64,000 nt of DNA, from positions 1 to 64,000 of the IMG/VR virus record IMGVR_UViG_3300017720_000003, one strand, 5' to 3'. The stretch is from a virus. The notes under the pieces were generated by a model. That model did not search any database. It was not told where the DNA came from and saw nothing but the letters and a program-made list of their open reading frames with translations. The first letter of the stretch is position 1. The number at the start of each line of letters is the position of its first letter. A program made the position numbers and the translations under genes. Positions 1-7,800 of this stretch are shown piece by piece.

Positions 1-917
1 CATACAAAGATGCAATAAGACATTCCTACTGGATAGACACAGAATTTAATTTTACAGAAGACATACAAGATTTTAAAATAACAATTTCAAATAATGAAAA
101 AGATGTTATTAAAAAAACTATGTTAGCAATTGCACAAATAGAAGTTAATGTAAAGACTTTCTGGGGAGACTTATATAAACGCATGCCTATTACAGAAATA
201 GGTGATGTAGGTTTTACTTTTGCTGAATCAGAAGTAAGACATAAAGATGCTTATGCAAGACTATTAAGAATTCTTGGTCTAGAAAAAGAATTTCAAAATG
301 TAGTTGAGGTGCCTGCTATTGCTAATAGAATCAAATACTTAAAAAAATATTTAGATGGCACACGCTCTAGAGATAATAAAATGTATACTAAGTCTGTATT
401 ACTATTCTCTTTATTTATAGAACATGTAAGTCTATTTAGTCAGTTCTTAATTATGATGAGCTTTAACAAAGAAAAGAATGTGCTCAAGGGTATATCTAAC
501 GTTGTTGAGGCTACCAGTAAAGAAGAAGAAATACACGGAAACTTTGGTGCAGAAATTATTAACATTATTAAAAAAGAAAACCCTGAATGGTTTGATGATG
601 AATTTAAAAGTTTAATTAATTCTGCATGTATTAAGGCTTATGAAGCAGAATGTGGTATATTAGATTGGATTTTTGAAAAAGGAGAGCTAAGTTTTTTACC
701 TAAAGAAACAATTAAAAACTTTATTATGAATCGTTTTAATAATTCTTTAGAAAAAATAGGGATGAAATCAATATTTAATGTTGATGAGAACTTACTAGAA
801 GCAGTAGAATGGTTTGATATAGAAATAACAGGAACCAAAGAAGGAGACTTTTTCTACAAGAAAAGTGTTGATTACAATAAAAAAAGCAAAAGCATCACAG
901 TTGATGACATATTTTAA
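1..917 (+). CDS. nrdB: Class I ribonucleotide reductase small (radical) subunit, 5'-truncated by window edge
   Basis: This is the beta subunit of class I RNR, which holds the di-metal/tyrosyl radical cofactor needed to make dNTPs. The frame is open from base 3 without a stop, so the gene begins before the window; the ATG at 120 is an internal Met. The visible N-terminal stretch (YWIDTEFNFTED) is typical of NrdB. Carboxylate/His ligands can be placed: ExxH at bases 231-242 (EVRH), with the radical Tyr codon at 252 in the usual +4 position after His; Glu at 420 (SLFIE); ExxH at 525-536 (EEIH). The first ligand is probably Glu at 141 rather than the E. coli Asp84. The C-terminal tail ends in VDDIF, like the acidic-hydrophobic peptide that docks on NrdA. 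The gene lies 11 bases before nrdA, in one operon. The family call is secure; the exact subclass is not. Confidence 0.93.
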   Translation, partial: YKDAIRHSYWIDTEFNFTEDIQDFKITISNNEKDVIKKTMLAIAQIEVNVKTFWGDLYKRMPITEIGDVGFTFAESEVRHKDAYARLLRILGLEKEFQNVVEVPAIANRIKYLKKYLDGTRSRDNKMYTKSVLLFSLFIEHVSLFSQFLIMMSFNKEKNVLKGISNVVEATSKEEEIHGNFGAEIINIIKKENPEWFDDEFKSLINSACIKAYEAECGILDWIFEKGELSFLPKETIKNFIMNRFNNSLEKIGMKSIFNVDENLLEAVEWFDIEITGTKEGDFFYKKSVDYNKKSKSITVDDIF

Positions 918-928
918 AACCAAAATAA

Positions 929-2554
929 ATGGAGTATAATAAATACTATTGGCTTAATGAAGATAGCCGCAAATTTTTATCAAGAGGATATATAACAGAA
1001 GAACCAGAACAAAGAATAAAAGACATAGCAAATACAGCTGAGAAATATCTACACATGCCTGGGTTTGCTGAGAAGTTTGAAAAATACATGTCTAAAGGAT
1101 TTTATAGTCTATCAACACCTGTATGGATTAACTTTGGAAAACAAAAAGGATTACCTATTAGTTGTTATGGTTCTAACATAGATGACAATTTAGATAGCAT
1201 ACTTAATGCAGGTCGTGAAATAGGAATGATGTCTAAGTATGGTGGAGGTACAAGTTGTTATCTTGGGAATATAAGACCTAGAGGATCTGTCATATCTACC
1301 GGTGGTTTGGCTGATGGTCCTGTACACTATGCTAGAATATATGATACTGTAGTTGATGTATGTAAACAATCAGAAGCAAGAAGAGGTGCTTGTGCAGCTT
1401 ATCTACCAATTGAGCATGCAGACATAGAAGAATTTTTAGATATTGGTACTGAAGGAAACCTAATACAAAATTTGCAGTATGGTGTTACTGTTAGTACTAA
1501 TTGGTTAGAACAAATGCGTGGGGGAGATAAAATCAAACGTAAAATTTGGGCTAAAGTAATTCAAAGAAGAAGTGAATTTGGGTATCCTTATATAATGTTT
1601 ACTGATAACTCAAATAACAATAGCCCTTACAAAGAGCTAGGAATGAAAATCAATGCATCAAACTTATGTTCAGAAATACAATTACCTACTGATACTTATA
1701 ACTCTTTTGTTTGTTGTTTAGGATCTATAAATTTATTACACTGGGATGAAATTATTAAAACAGATGCTATAGAAACATATGTGTTCTTTTTAAATGCTGT
1801 TATGGATGAGTTCATCAAAAAGGCTGAGGTCAAAGCTGGCCTTAAAAGGGCTTATAACTTTGCTAGCAAACATAGAGCTATTGGTTTAGGAGTATTGGGA
1901 TATCATAGTTTATTTCAATCAAAGCTGATAGAGTTTGAGTCACTAGCAGCTAAACAACTAAACAATCATATTTTTAAACATTTAAAAGAAATATCAGATG
2001 AAGCATCAAGATGGTTATATGAACACAGAGGATATAGATCCTTACGTGAAGGTTATGCAAACACAACTCTTATGGCTATTGCTCCTACTAAATCTAGTTC
2101 ATTTATCCATGGTGCTGTGTCTATGGGTATTGAGCCAATAAAATCTAATTATTTTATTAAGGATCTTGCTAAGTCCAAAACAATATACAAGAATCCATTT
2201 TTAGAAGAAGAGTTAGAAAAGTATGGATTAAACACTAAGAAGACTTGGGCTAGTATACTTAAGAAAGATGGGTCTGTACAACACTTAGACTTCCCTACTA
2301 AAACTGTATTTAAGTCATTTGTAGAAATAACGCCTAAAGAATTAGTTCTACAAGCTGCCCAAAGACAACAGTATATTGATCAATCTCAATCTTTAAATCT
2401 TATGATACATCCATCAGTATCAGCTAAGGATATTAATGCGTTGTATTTATATGCACATGATGAAGGAGTCAAGACTTTATATTATCAATTTAGTCAAAGT
2501 AGTGCTCAAGATTTTGCTCGTAATATATTAGAATGTTCTAGTTGTGAAGGTTAA
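929..2554 (+). CDS. nrdA: Class I ribonucleotide reductase catalytic subunit, compact form without ATP-cone
   Basis: This is the catalytic alpha subunit that reduces ribonucleotides together with the adjacent NrdB. Visible catalytic residues are C79 (PISCYGS) and its redox partner C262 or C263 (FVCCLGS), the N245-C247-E249 active site (NLCSE), the Y518-Y519 radical-transfer pair (LYYQF) and the C-terminal CxxC at 536-539 that takes electrons from thioredoxin/glutaredoxin. At 541 residues it is much shorter than the usual 700-760. Only 78 residues precede the first active-site Cys (224 in E. coli), so the N-terminal ATP-cone that carries allosteric activity control is absent and the N-terminal helical region is trimmed. 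The spacing between the two redox cysteines is also shortened (about 184 versus 237 residues). All catalytic residues are kept, so it should be functional. The lipoprotein gene overlaps its end. Confidence 0.93.
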   Translation: MEYNKYYWLNEDSRKFLSRGYITEEPEQRIKDIANTAEKYLHMPGFAEKFEKYMSKGFYSLSTPVWINFGKQKGLPISCYGSNIDDNLDSILNAGREIGMMSKYGGGTSCYLGNIRPRGSVISTGGLADGPVHYARIYDTVVDVCKQSEARRGACAAYLPIEHADIEEFLDIGTEGNLIQNLQYGVTVSTNWLEQMRGGDKIKRKIWAKVIQRRSEFGYPYIMFTDNSNNNSPYKELGMKINASNLCSEIQLPTDTYNSFVCCLGSINLLHWDEIIKTDAIETYVFFLNAVMDEFIKKAEVKAGLKRAYNFASKHRAIGLGVLGYHSLFQSKLIEFESLAAKQLNNHIFKHLKEISDEASRWLYEHRGYRSLREGYANTTLMAIAPTKSSSFIHGAVSMGIEPIKSNYFIKDLAKSKTIYKNPFLEEELEKYGLNTKKTWASILKKDGSVQHLDFPTKTVFKSFVEITPKELVLQAAQRQQYIDQSQSLNLMIHPSVSAKDINALYLYAHDEGVKTLYYQFSQSSAQDFARNILECSSCEG

Positions 2555-2729
2555 GCTGTTATTGCTCTTGGTTTGCCTAGGCTGTAAATCGGAGTACAAC
2601 CCAGATACGGATCCTGAAGTCTTAGACTGGTACATTGATAATAATGATACTATTATCTATACTAAGCAAGACTCAATACAAGATGCATATGATAGAGCTA
2701 TTTACATTCGTTCTTTGACTGATGAATAA
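2544..2729 (+). CDS. Small lipoprotein overlapping the nrdA end
   Basis: A 61-residue product starting at a GTG that overlaps the last 11 bases of nrdA in another frame. Residues 2-13 form a short basic-hydrophobic signal (KVKLLLLLVCLG) followed by Cys14, a plausible lipoprotein attachment site, although position -3 is Cys rather than Leu. The mature part begins CKSEYN. Lys at +2 followed by an acidic residue resembles the lipoprotein surface-export signal known from some Bacteroidota. The mature protein is only about 48 residues and strongly acidic. It could be an outer spanin, a superinfection-exclusion lipoprotein, or neither. No inner-spanin partner lies next to it on the same strand, although a one-TM coiled-coil protein is encoded at 3223-3513 on the opposite strand. 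The translational overlap with nrdA supports real translation. Confidence 0.6.
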   Translation: MKVKLLLLLVCLGCKSEYNPDTDPEVLDWYIDNNDTIIYTKQDSIQDAYDRAIYIRSLTDE

Positions 2730-2835
2730 AATGTATAGAATCACATGAGTTACAAAAGAAAAAGGGGCCATCTTCAATGGTCCCTTCATAGTATGTCATG
2801 GGTTTACCACAACTACATGTTTGTGAAGAACTAAT
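2698..2835 (-). CDS. Zinc-ribbon reading frame without a standard start (possible frameshift extension)
   Basis: On the - strand, about 46 codons are open after the thioredoxin-like gene, in its +1 frame. The frame encodes a four-Cys ribbon: C-S-C-G-K-P, about 17 residues, then C-N-S-C-D, a pattern expected of a small zinc ribbon. It ends at a TAG at 2698-2700. No ATG, GTG or TTG precedes the first Cys pair; the only Met lies inside the ribbon, and an in-frame TAA lies upstream within the thioredoxin gene. The options are initiation at ATT (2833-2835), a +1 shift at the thioredoxin stop (TAT TAG T) giving a fused product, or a decayed gene. It also overlaps a terminator-like hairpin and the 3' end of the + strand lipoprotein gene. 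The cysteine pattern is seen directly; expression is inference. Confidence 0.35.
   Translation of the reverse strand: MSSSQTCSCGKPMTYYEGTIEDGPFFFCNSCDSIHFIHQSKNECK
2764..2784 (-). terminator. Hairpin with T-tract at the convergent junction
   Basis: An 8-bp stem (GGGACCAT/ATGGCCCC read on the - strand, one G-T pair) with a 5-base loop, followed on the - strand by TTTTTCTTTT. This is a good intrinsic terminator for the leftward envelope cassette. The + strand side lacks a T-run, so it would stop the nrd transcript less well. The hairpin lies inside the zinc-ribbon frame described at 2698-2835. Confidence 0.7.
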
Positions 2836-3220
2836 AAGTATTAGCTTTAGTTACTGCTTCCTGTAGTTCAGAAAGATCTATTGGGCATACTAGATCAAGA
2901 CCCGCTCTATAGTCTTCATATTGTATACCTTCTGCAAAGATTATTATAGTAGGTGCCATTCTAACTTTATAACTCTTTTTTGCTTTAGGTGCTTCTTTAA
3001 TATCACACTTATAATATTTAACTCCTGTAAGTTTATCCCATTCTTTAAATTCATTATCTTTATTAAAGTCAGCATAAAATTCTACTATTACAACAGCATA
3101 TGATTCCCCATAAGAATTTGTTCCACTAATTTTAGTATCAAAATTATCATCCGTTATCCATTCCTGTGCATGCATAGTATTGCAAGTAATGAATAATAAA
3201 ATTAACATTAAATTTTTCAT
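2831..3220 (-). CDS. Exported thioredoxin-fold protein lacking the CxxC active site
   Basis: A 129-residue protein with an N-terminal signal peptide (hydrophobic core at residues 3-13, probable cleavage after MHAQ near residue 19). The rest fits a thioredoxin fold: strand VVIVEFYADF, a strand carrying YYKCDI, then YKVRMAPTIIIF with the conserved cis-proline, and a C-terminal helix. The position of the WCGPC motif is FNKDN, so the catalytic cysteines are missing and disulfide exchange is not expected. The only cysteines after the signal peptide are isolated ones (YYKCDI and LVCPID). It is probably periplasmic and may bind or scaffold a protein rather than reduce it. It is the last standard gene of the leftward cassette, two bases after the TM coiled-coil gene, and is followed by a terminator. 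It is unlikely to be the RNR reductant, being exported and lacking CxxC. Confidence 0.75.
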   Translation of the reverse strand: MKNLMLILLFITCNTMHAQEWITDDNFDTKISGTNSYGESYAVVIVEFYADFNKDNEFKEWDKLTGVKYYKCDIKEAPKAKKSYKVRMAPTIIIFAEGIQYEDYRAGLDLVCPIDLSELQEAVTKANTY

Positions 3221-3222
3221 GT

Positions 3223-3513
3223 CTATCTTTGACTTAGTTCGTATAAACGCTCTTCCATCTTAGCTAAGGTTTGTTTGATTTCCTCAACATCTTCTTGTGT
3301 GGTCATTATAGTTTCTCTTATTAGTTCATCTTTTAGATCATATTCTACTCTTTCAATTGGGGGCTCAGGCCTCTCCATAGCTAATGCTATATCCGCCTTA
3401 AGTGTAAACCACATAGTTGACAGAGAAACTACAAATCCTACTATCATACCAATTGTTTTTAAATCTAAAGTTACTTTAGTTTGTTCCCCTATCTGAGGTG
3501 CTTGTTGTGCCAT
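3223..3513 (-). CDS. One-TM protein with C-terminal coiled coil (phage membrane protein, function unknown)
   Basis: A 96-residue protein with a short polar N-terminus (residues 1-20), one transmembrane helix (about residues 21-39, IGMIVGFVVSLSTMWFTL), a Pro-rich linker with PEPPIERVEYDLKDE, and a C-terminal charged heptad region (about residues 62-95) likely to form a coiled coil. I recognise this layout from Bacteroidota phages, where it is usually left as hypothetical. It resembles an inner-membrane spanin or a holin-associated protein in topology, but no lysis role is shown here: no endolysin gene is adjacent. It lies between the outer-membrane barrel gene (6 bases upstream) and the exported thioredoxin-like gene (2 bases downstream), so all three are probably co-transcribed and act at the host envelope. 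Confidence 0.7.
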   Translation of the reverse strand: MAQQAPQIGEQTKVTLDLKTIGMIVGFVVSLSTMWFTLKADIALAMERPEPPIERVEYDLKDELIRETIMTTQEDVEEIKQTLAKMEERLYELSQR

Positions 3514-3519
3514 TATTTA

Positions 3520-4779
3520 TTATTTAAATGAAAAATTTAATCCAATGCTACTTTGATATAGTTCACTATCCCAAAATTTGCCATATTCTCCTTCTATAAA
3601 GACTCCAAAGTGTCTACTTAATTTCCATCCTAAGTTAATTCCCACATTGTAATCATCCCATTGTTCATGTTCAGAATCTTGTCTTAGTCCACCTTTACCC
3701 CAGTTATTTCTATTTAAATAACTAAAGTCTACATCTCCAGAGATGTATTTATGATTAGGTAGTATGTAGTTAGCATAAGCATGCAACCAAAACTTACTTT
3801 TATAGTGGTAAAAATCAAAACCAATTATAGGTGCTATCTCTCCAAATCCACTTAAAAGATCCCATTGTTCGTTATTGTATCTATTTATTAAATCTCTAAA
3901 AACTGTATTTCTAAAATCAATATCAGAATAAGCTACTATATTTCCATCAGCATCTTTCCAAATCCAATCAGTAGTTTCTTCCCCTGTAGCCGCATCAGTA
4001 TATGTAGTGTAGTGATCAGTATAACCATATTCAAATCCTAAAGAATACCAAGGGTTTGATGGAAACTCAATAGGATTACCATTCTCATCTAAAAAAGGAT
4101 TACCATCTTGGTCAAAAAACTGTTCAGTTTCATTAAGCCATATCTCAATTGGATTATAACCATAAGCACGTTCATGTGTACGGTAGATTGCACCGGCTGA
4201 AATACTAAACTTTTTACCTAGTGGTAGTCTTAGTCTGGCTTCAGCTGACTTGTAGTTTAAGTTAATGCTTCCTACTTCTCTTGATTCAGCTTTAACTATA
4301 TGATACTTACCAGTATGCTTAATAAATATTCTATGGTTATTAAATTCTTCACCACGTAATCTTTCTTTTTCAAAATGCAACTGATACTCTAATCCTGTTA
4401 GAGCTGAAGATGGGGCTGTGAATGCTAATTGTTGTTCAGTTCCGTCATACCAATTTCTTGGCTTTCTTTCATAGTTAAATCTAGCTAGTTTCCTTATTCC
4501 AAATCCTATTCTATAATCAAAGTCAAAGTATTCTGTTACATCTATTACACGGGGAATAGCATAAAGATCACCATCCGCTGGTCGTTCTACAAAAAAGTCT
4601 TGTCTGCTTGTCTGGTAAGAATTGCGTGCATCTCCTGCTGCATATATAGTTCCATACTGTAAAAAGTCTTCGTACAATGCTTTGAAGAATTTACCTTTTT
4701 GTTTTACTTCTTGTGAGTGAGAAGTATTAGGTAAACAAAGAACCACAATAAAAACCAACAGACTTAAATATTTTTTCAT
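3520..4779 (-). CDS. Predicted outer-membrane beta-barrel protein encoded by the phage
   Basis: A 419-residue protein with a clear signal peptide (MKKYLSLLVFIVVLCL, probable cleavage after HSQ near residue 23). The mature part is rich in alternating aromatic/polar strands and Gly/Asn/Asp turns, for example KFWLHAYANYI, FGVFIEGEYGKFW and SIGLNFSF at the extreme C-terminus, which resembles the terminal strand recognised by the BAM machinery. Turn segments include DQDGNPFLDENGNP. These features fit an outer-membrane barrel of perhaps 12-16 strands. Outer-membrane proteins are uncommon in phages; possible roles are receptor masking, superinfection exclusion or a lysis aid. It heads a three-gene leftward cassette and has its own promoter-like element and about 95 bases of spacer from the giant cargo gene upstream. 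No specific family was recognised. Confidence 0.7.
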   Translation of the reverse strand: MKKYLSLLVFIVVLCLPNTSHSQEVKQKGKFFKALYEDFLQYGTIYAAGDARNSYQTSRQDFFVERPADGDLYAIPRVIDVTEYFDFDYRIGFGIRKLARFNYERKPRNWYDGTEQQLAFTAPSSALTGLEYQLHFEKERLRGEEFNNHRIFIKHTGKYHIVKAESREVGSINLNYKSAEARLRLPLGKKFSISAGAIYRTHERAYGYNPIEIWLNETEQFFDQDGNPFLDENGNPIEFPSNPWYSLGFEYGYTDHYTTYTDAATGEETTDWIWKDADGNIVAYSDIDFRNTVFRDLINRYNNEQWDLLSGFGEIAPIIGFDFYHYKSKFWLHAYANYILPNHKYISGDVDFSYLNRNNWGKGGLRQDSEHEQWDDYNVGINLGWKLSRHFGVFIEGEYGKFWDSELYQSSIGLNFSFK

Positions 4780-4821
4780 ATTTAAATATTAATATTATTT
4801 TAAATTCAGTTGGTTTATACT

Positions 4822-4830
4822 ATAATATAG
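4822..4830 (-). promoter_or_regulatory. Promoter-like element upstream of the outer-membrane cassette
   Basis: On the - strand the spacer reads CTATATTATAGTATAAACC about 43 bases before the barrel start. It differs by one base from the GTATATTAT element found before several other late genes. Just upstream, an imperfect CAGTTA...TAACTG inverted repeat (about 4840-4862) may end transcripts from the 1890-aa gene. This suggests that the cassette is expressed separately. Confidence 0.4.
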
Positions 4831-4874
4831 AGAATATCTCTCAGTTATTAAAACATTTTAACTGTAAATTTGTC

Positions 4875-7800
4875 TTATTTAATGAAGTAGTTGTTCATTC
4901 TTAAGTAAGCATCATACTTTTGTATAGAATATAGAATAGGAATTACATCTTTCCAGTTTTTATAAACTTTAAGTTGTCCTTTTCTAGGTTTTTGTTGATA
5001 TACATAATTAGAGTTAGTTCTAAACTCCTCATCACTATAATACAAATACGCCATTGGTGTTGTTATACTTAATGATATTGCTTCACCTAATTCACCCATA
5101 GTTCTTGTTGCTGCTATTGGTGATTTAAACATTTGATATTGCTGCTCTAAACCATCAGGTAATGGTGTAAACATTACAAGTTCCTTATAAGTTCTATCTG
5201 CCTGGTATCTTATTATATTCTTTAACCTTTTAGTTGTATCACTATCATCATCTTCACCGGCTAGTAAACTTGATAATACTTGAGATAAAACAAAAGTAGA
5301 TAACATAATACCTATCTCACCCATACTTCTATAAAACCCATATAGTTTATTTTTAGCTCTTTGGTCTAAATTACCACCTTCACCTGTATAACCATAGGCT
5401 TCTAAGAAACCTTCATCATATTTAGAAAATTCTTTATTACCTTTTACTAACTCACCCTTAACATAGTTTAAAAACTTAAATGCAGATATATATCTTCCTT
5501 CCATCCAACCTAAGTTCTGATCAAAATATTCTCTTTGATATCTTGCTCTAATAGCTGGAGCAACCCATTTATGAAATTGAAAAGCTAATTTACCTATGGT
5601 AGTACTTTGCATAACAACTCTATCTTCTTTTGCATAGTTACCATGAATTTGTTTATTCACCTCTCTTATTTCATTTCTTATTTCATATCTGAATTCATCA
5701 GTATATGGTACCTCTTGTCCATTTCTTTTTATTACAGTATCAAAACCATCTTTTATTTTATTTTTGTGTGTTTTAGGGTCATATGTAAAAGCATCATATA
5801 AAGACATTGATTCACCCGTTTCACTATTTTTAAGTTGAGTATCCATTAATATTGCCATACCAACTTTAGTTTGAACATTATATTCTGCAGCATCTTGAAG
5901 TATATATCCCCATTCACTTGCTCTAGAAAACCAACTCCTGCCAGTGCTTGTATCTGTTGTTTGTTCACGTAGATCTGACATTTTATCCATCATTCTAAAC
6001 ATATCAACAAATGCTTCATATTTACTATTTGGTTTTTTAGCATCATATGTTGAATTTTTTAAACCTGGAACTAAACCAAAAGTCAATACATCACCTAAAT
6101 CACCAACAACATAAGAAGACCTTTGGACTAAATCCGGAACTGCCCTTTTATTAAATTCCCAAGTTGCTCTTCTATATGCTTTCTTACTAAAGAACCTTGA
6201 GCCAAGCATTTCTATATTATTGTTAATCCTACCAATAACATAGTTATTAAAGTTACCAAATGGGTTAAATGCTACATAAGATAATGAAGATAGCTGAATC
6301 AATCCATCAGATATTTTATCCACTGCACCTTTGCTCATGGAATCTTCTTCATAGTATGTCATAGACATCCATTTCTTTGCTTTCCTTAATATATTAGAAT
6401 CAGCACCTTTTATTATACCTCTTTCTTTAAAAGCACCATCTATTCTTGTCCCTGTTGTTATAGCAGGATCAGCGGGTTGATATTCTCTTTTTTCAATTAC
6501 ATTTACAAAAGCAAGAAGAGTATCTTCAATAGTACCCATCACCTCATAGTTTTCTGCCATAGCACTAAACTTCATTAATGATTCACCAAGATCTCTGCTA
6601 ATTTCATTTGTTGCTGGTTGAGCAAGTAGTTTTGACTCTTTACCTTTTAGTTCAGCAAGTTCTTTAGAATAAGCAGATGGTCCAATTAAACCTTTCTTTT
6701 TCTTATCTTGTAAAGTAACTATTTGTTTTTGTATATCTTCTAACTCACCTTCAAGCCTTGGTCTGCCAACATAATAAATAGGTAATGAACTTATTAAGTT
6801 TCCATTTTCATCAGTTACTATACCTCGTTGTTGTGAAGTTGATTGGAATATTTTCCAGGCCTCATTACCAATCGTTTTTGCATATGCCCTTGTAAAAAAG
6901 CTTGGTTTCTTTTTAAGCTCATCTATAAAATTATTCTTTACCAAAGGAGTTCTACCCATCATTTGTGTCATAATGCCCACGGGAAGCTTCTTTAATAAAT
7001 CATTCTCATATATATCTATATACATATCATAGAATTCTTTTTGTGCTTGTCCTAATGCATCTGTAGGATTCATTATAGATCTGTATTTAGCACTAGCCAT
7101 ATCTCTACCATCAGCAGTTTCTAAACGTACATCTCTGTACTGTTCTTTTACAGCTCTAAATGTTTGACCACGCACTACTATACCAGTTGCTTCACCTAAT
7201 GAATTACGTTGTGCTTTGGTGTAGTCAATTATATCATAATATTTTGCTTCATATATTGAATACTCTTTATCTGAAATAGTTCTTGAGTTCTTTCTTCTCC
7301 AAGTTCCATATGGATTATTTTCTGTACCTGGTGTCCAATATTCATATTTTTTTCTTTCTTCTTTAAATTCTGATGTGTATCTATGGTACATTCCGTCAAC
7401 TAAATTACCATCTTCATCTTTTACCTCAGCAGCAAAAAACTGACTAAATGCTCTTTTATCATTTGCTAACTTGATGTTATAATTAATATCTTCTTGTGAT
7501 GCTGAATCTAAATCAGTAATATCATTATAAACATAAGGATGACCTTCATTGTCGTAAAGTACACTACGTAATTCATCTTGTAGATCATAATACTGTTGAC
7601 CAATGGGTTTAACGTATCTACCATCAGATTCATGCATAAAATCATAAATCTTTTGTCTATCATCAGTAGGTGAAAGTTTAAGAAGTTTATTTGATGTTTT
7701 TGCTAATATCTCATTTCTAGATCCTATATTGTCTAACAACCTTTGTTTTTTAGCTTTGAATAATCTATCCATTACAGCAAGTAAAACTTTTGGAGATGTT

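Noticed and set aside
120-917. ATG at 120 as the true NrdB start
   Set aside because: The same frame is open to the window edge and encodes typical NrdB sequence before it, including the YWIDTEFNFTED segment.
2764-2784. Hairpin as main terminator of the + strand nrd operon
   Set aside because: The T-run lies on the - strand side only; the + side continues CTTCATAG.
2831-3220. Thioredoxin-like protein as the reductant of the phage RNR
   Set aside because: It lacks CxxC, carries a signal peptide and is on the opposite strand in another operon.
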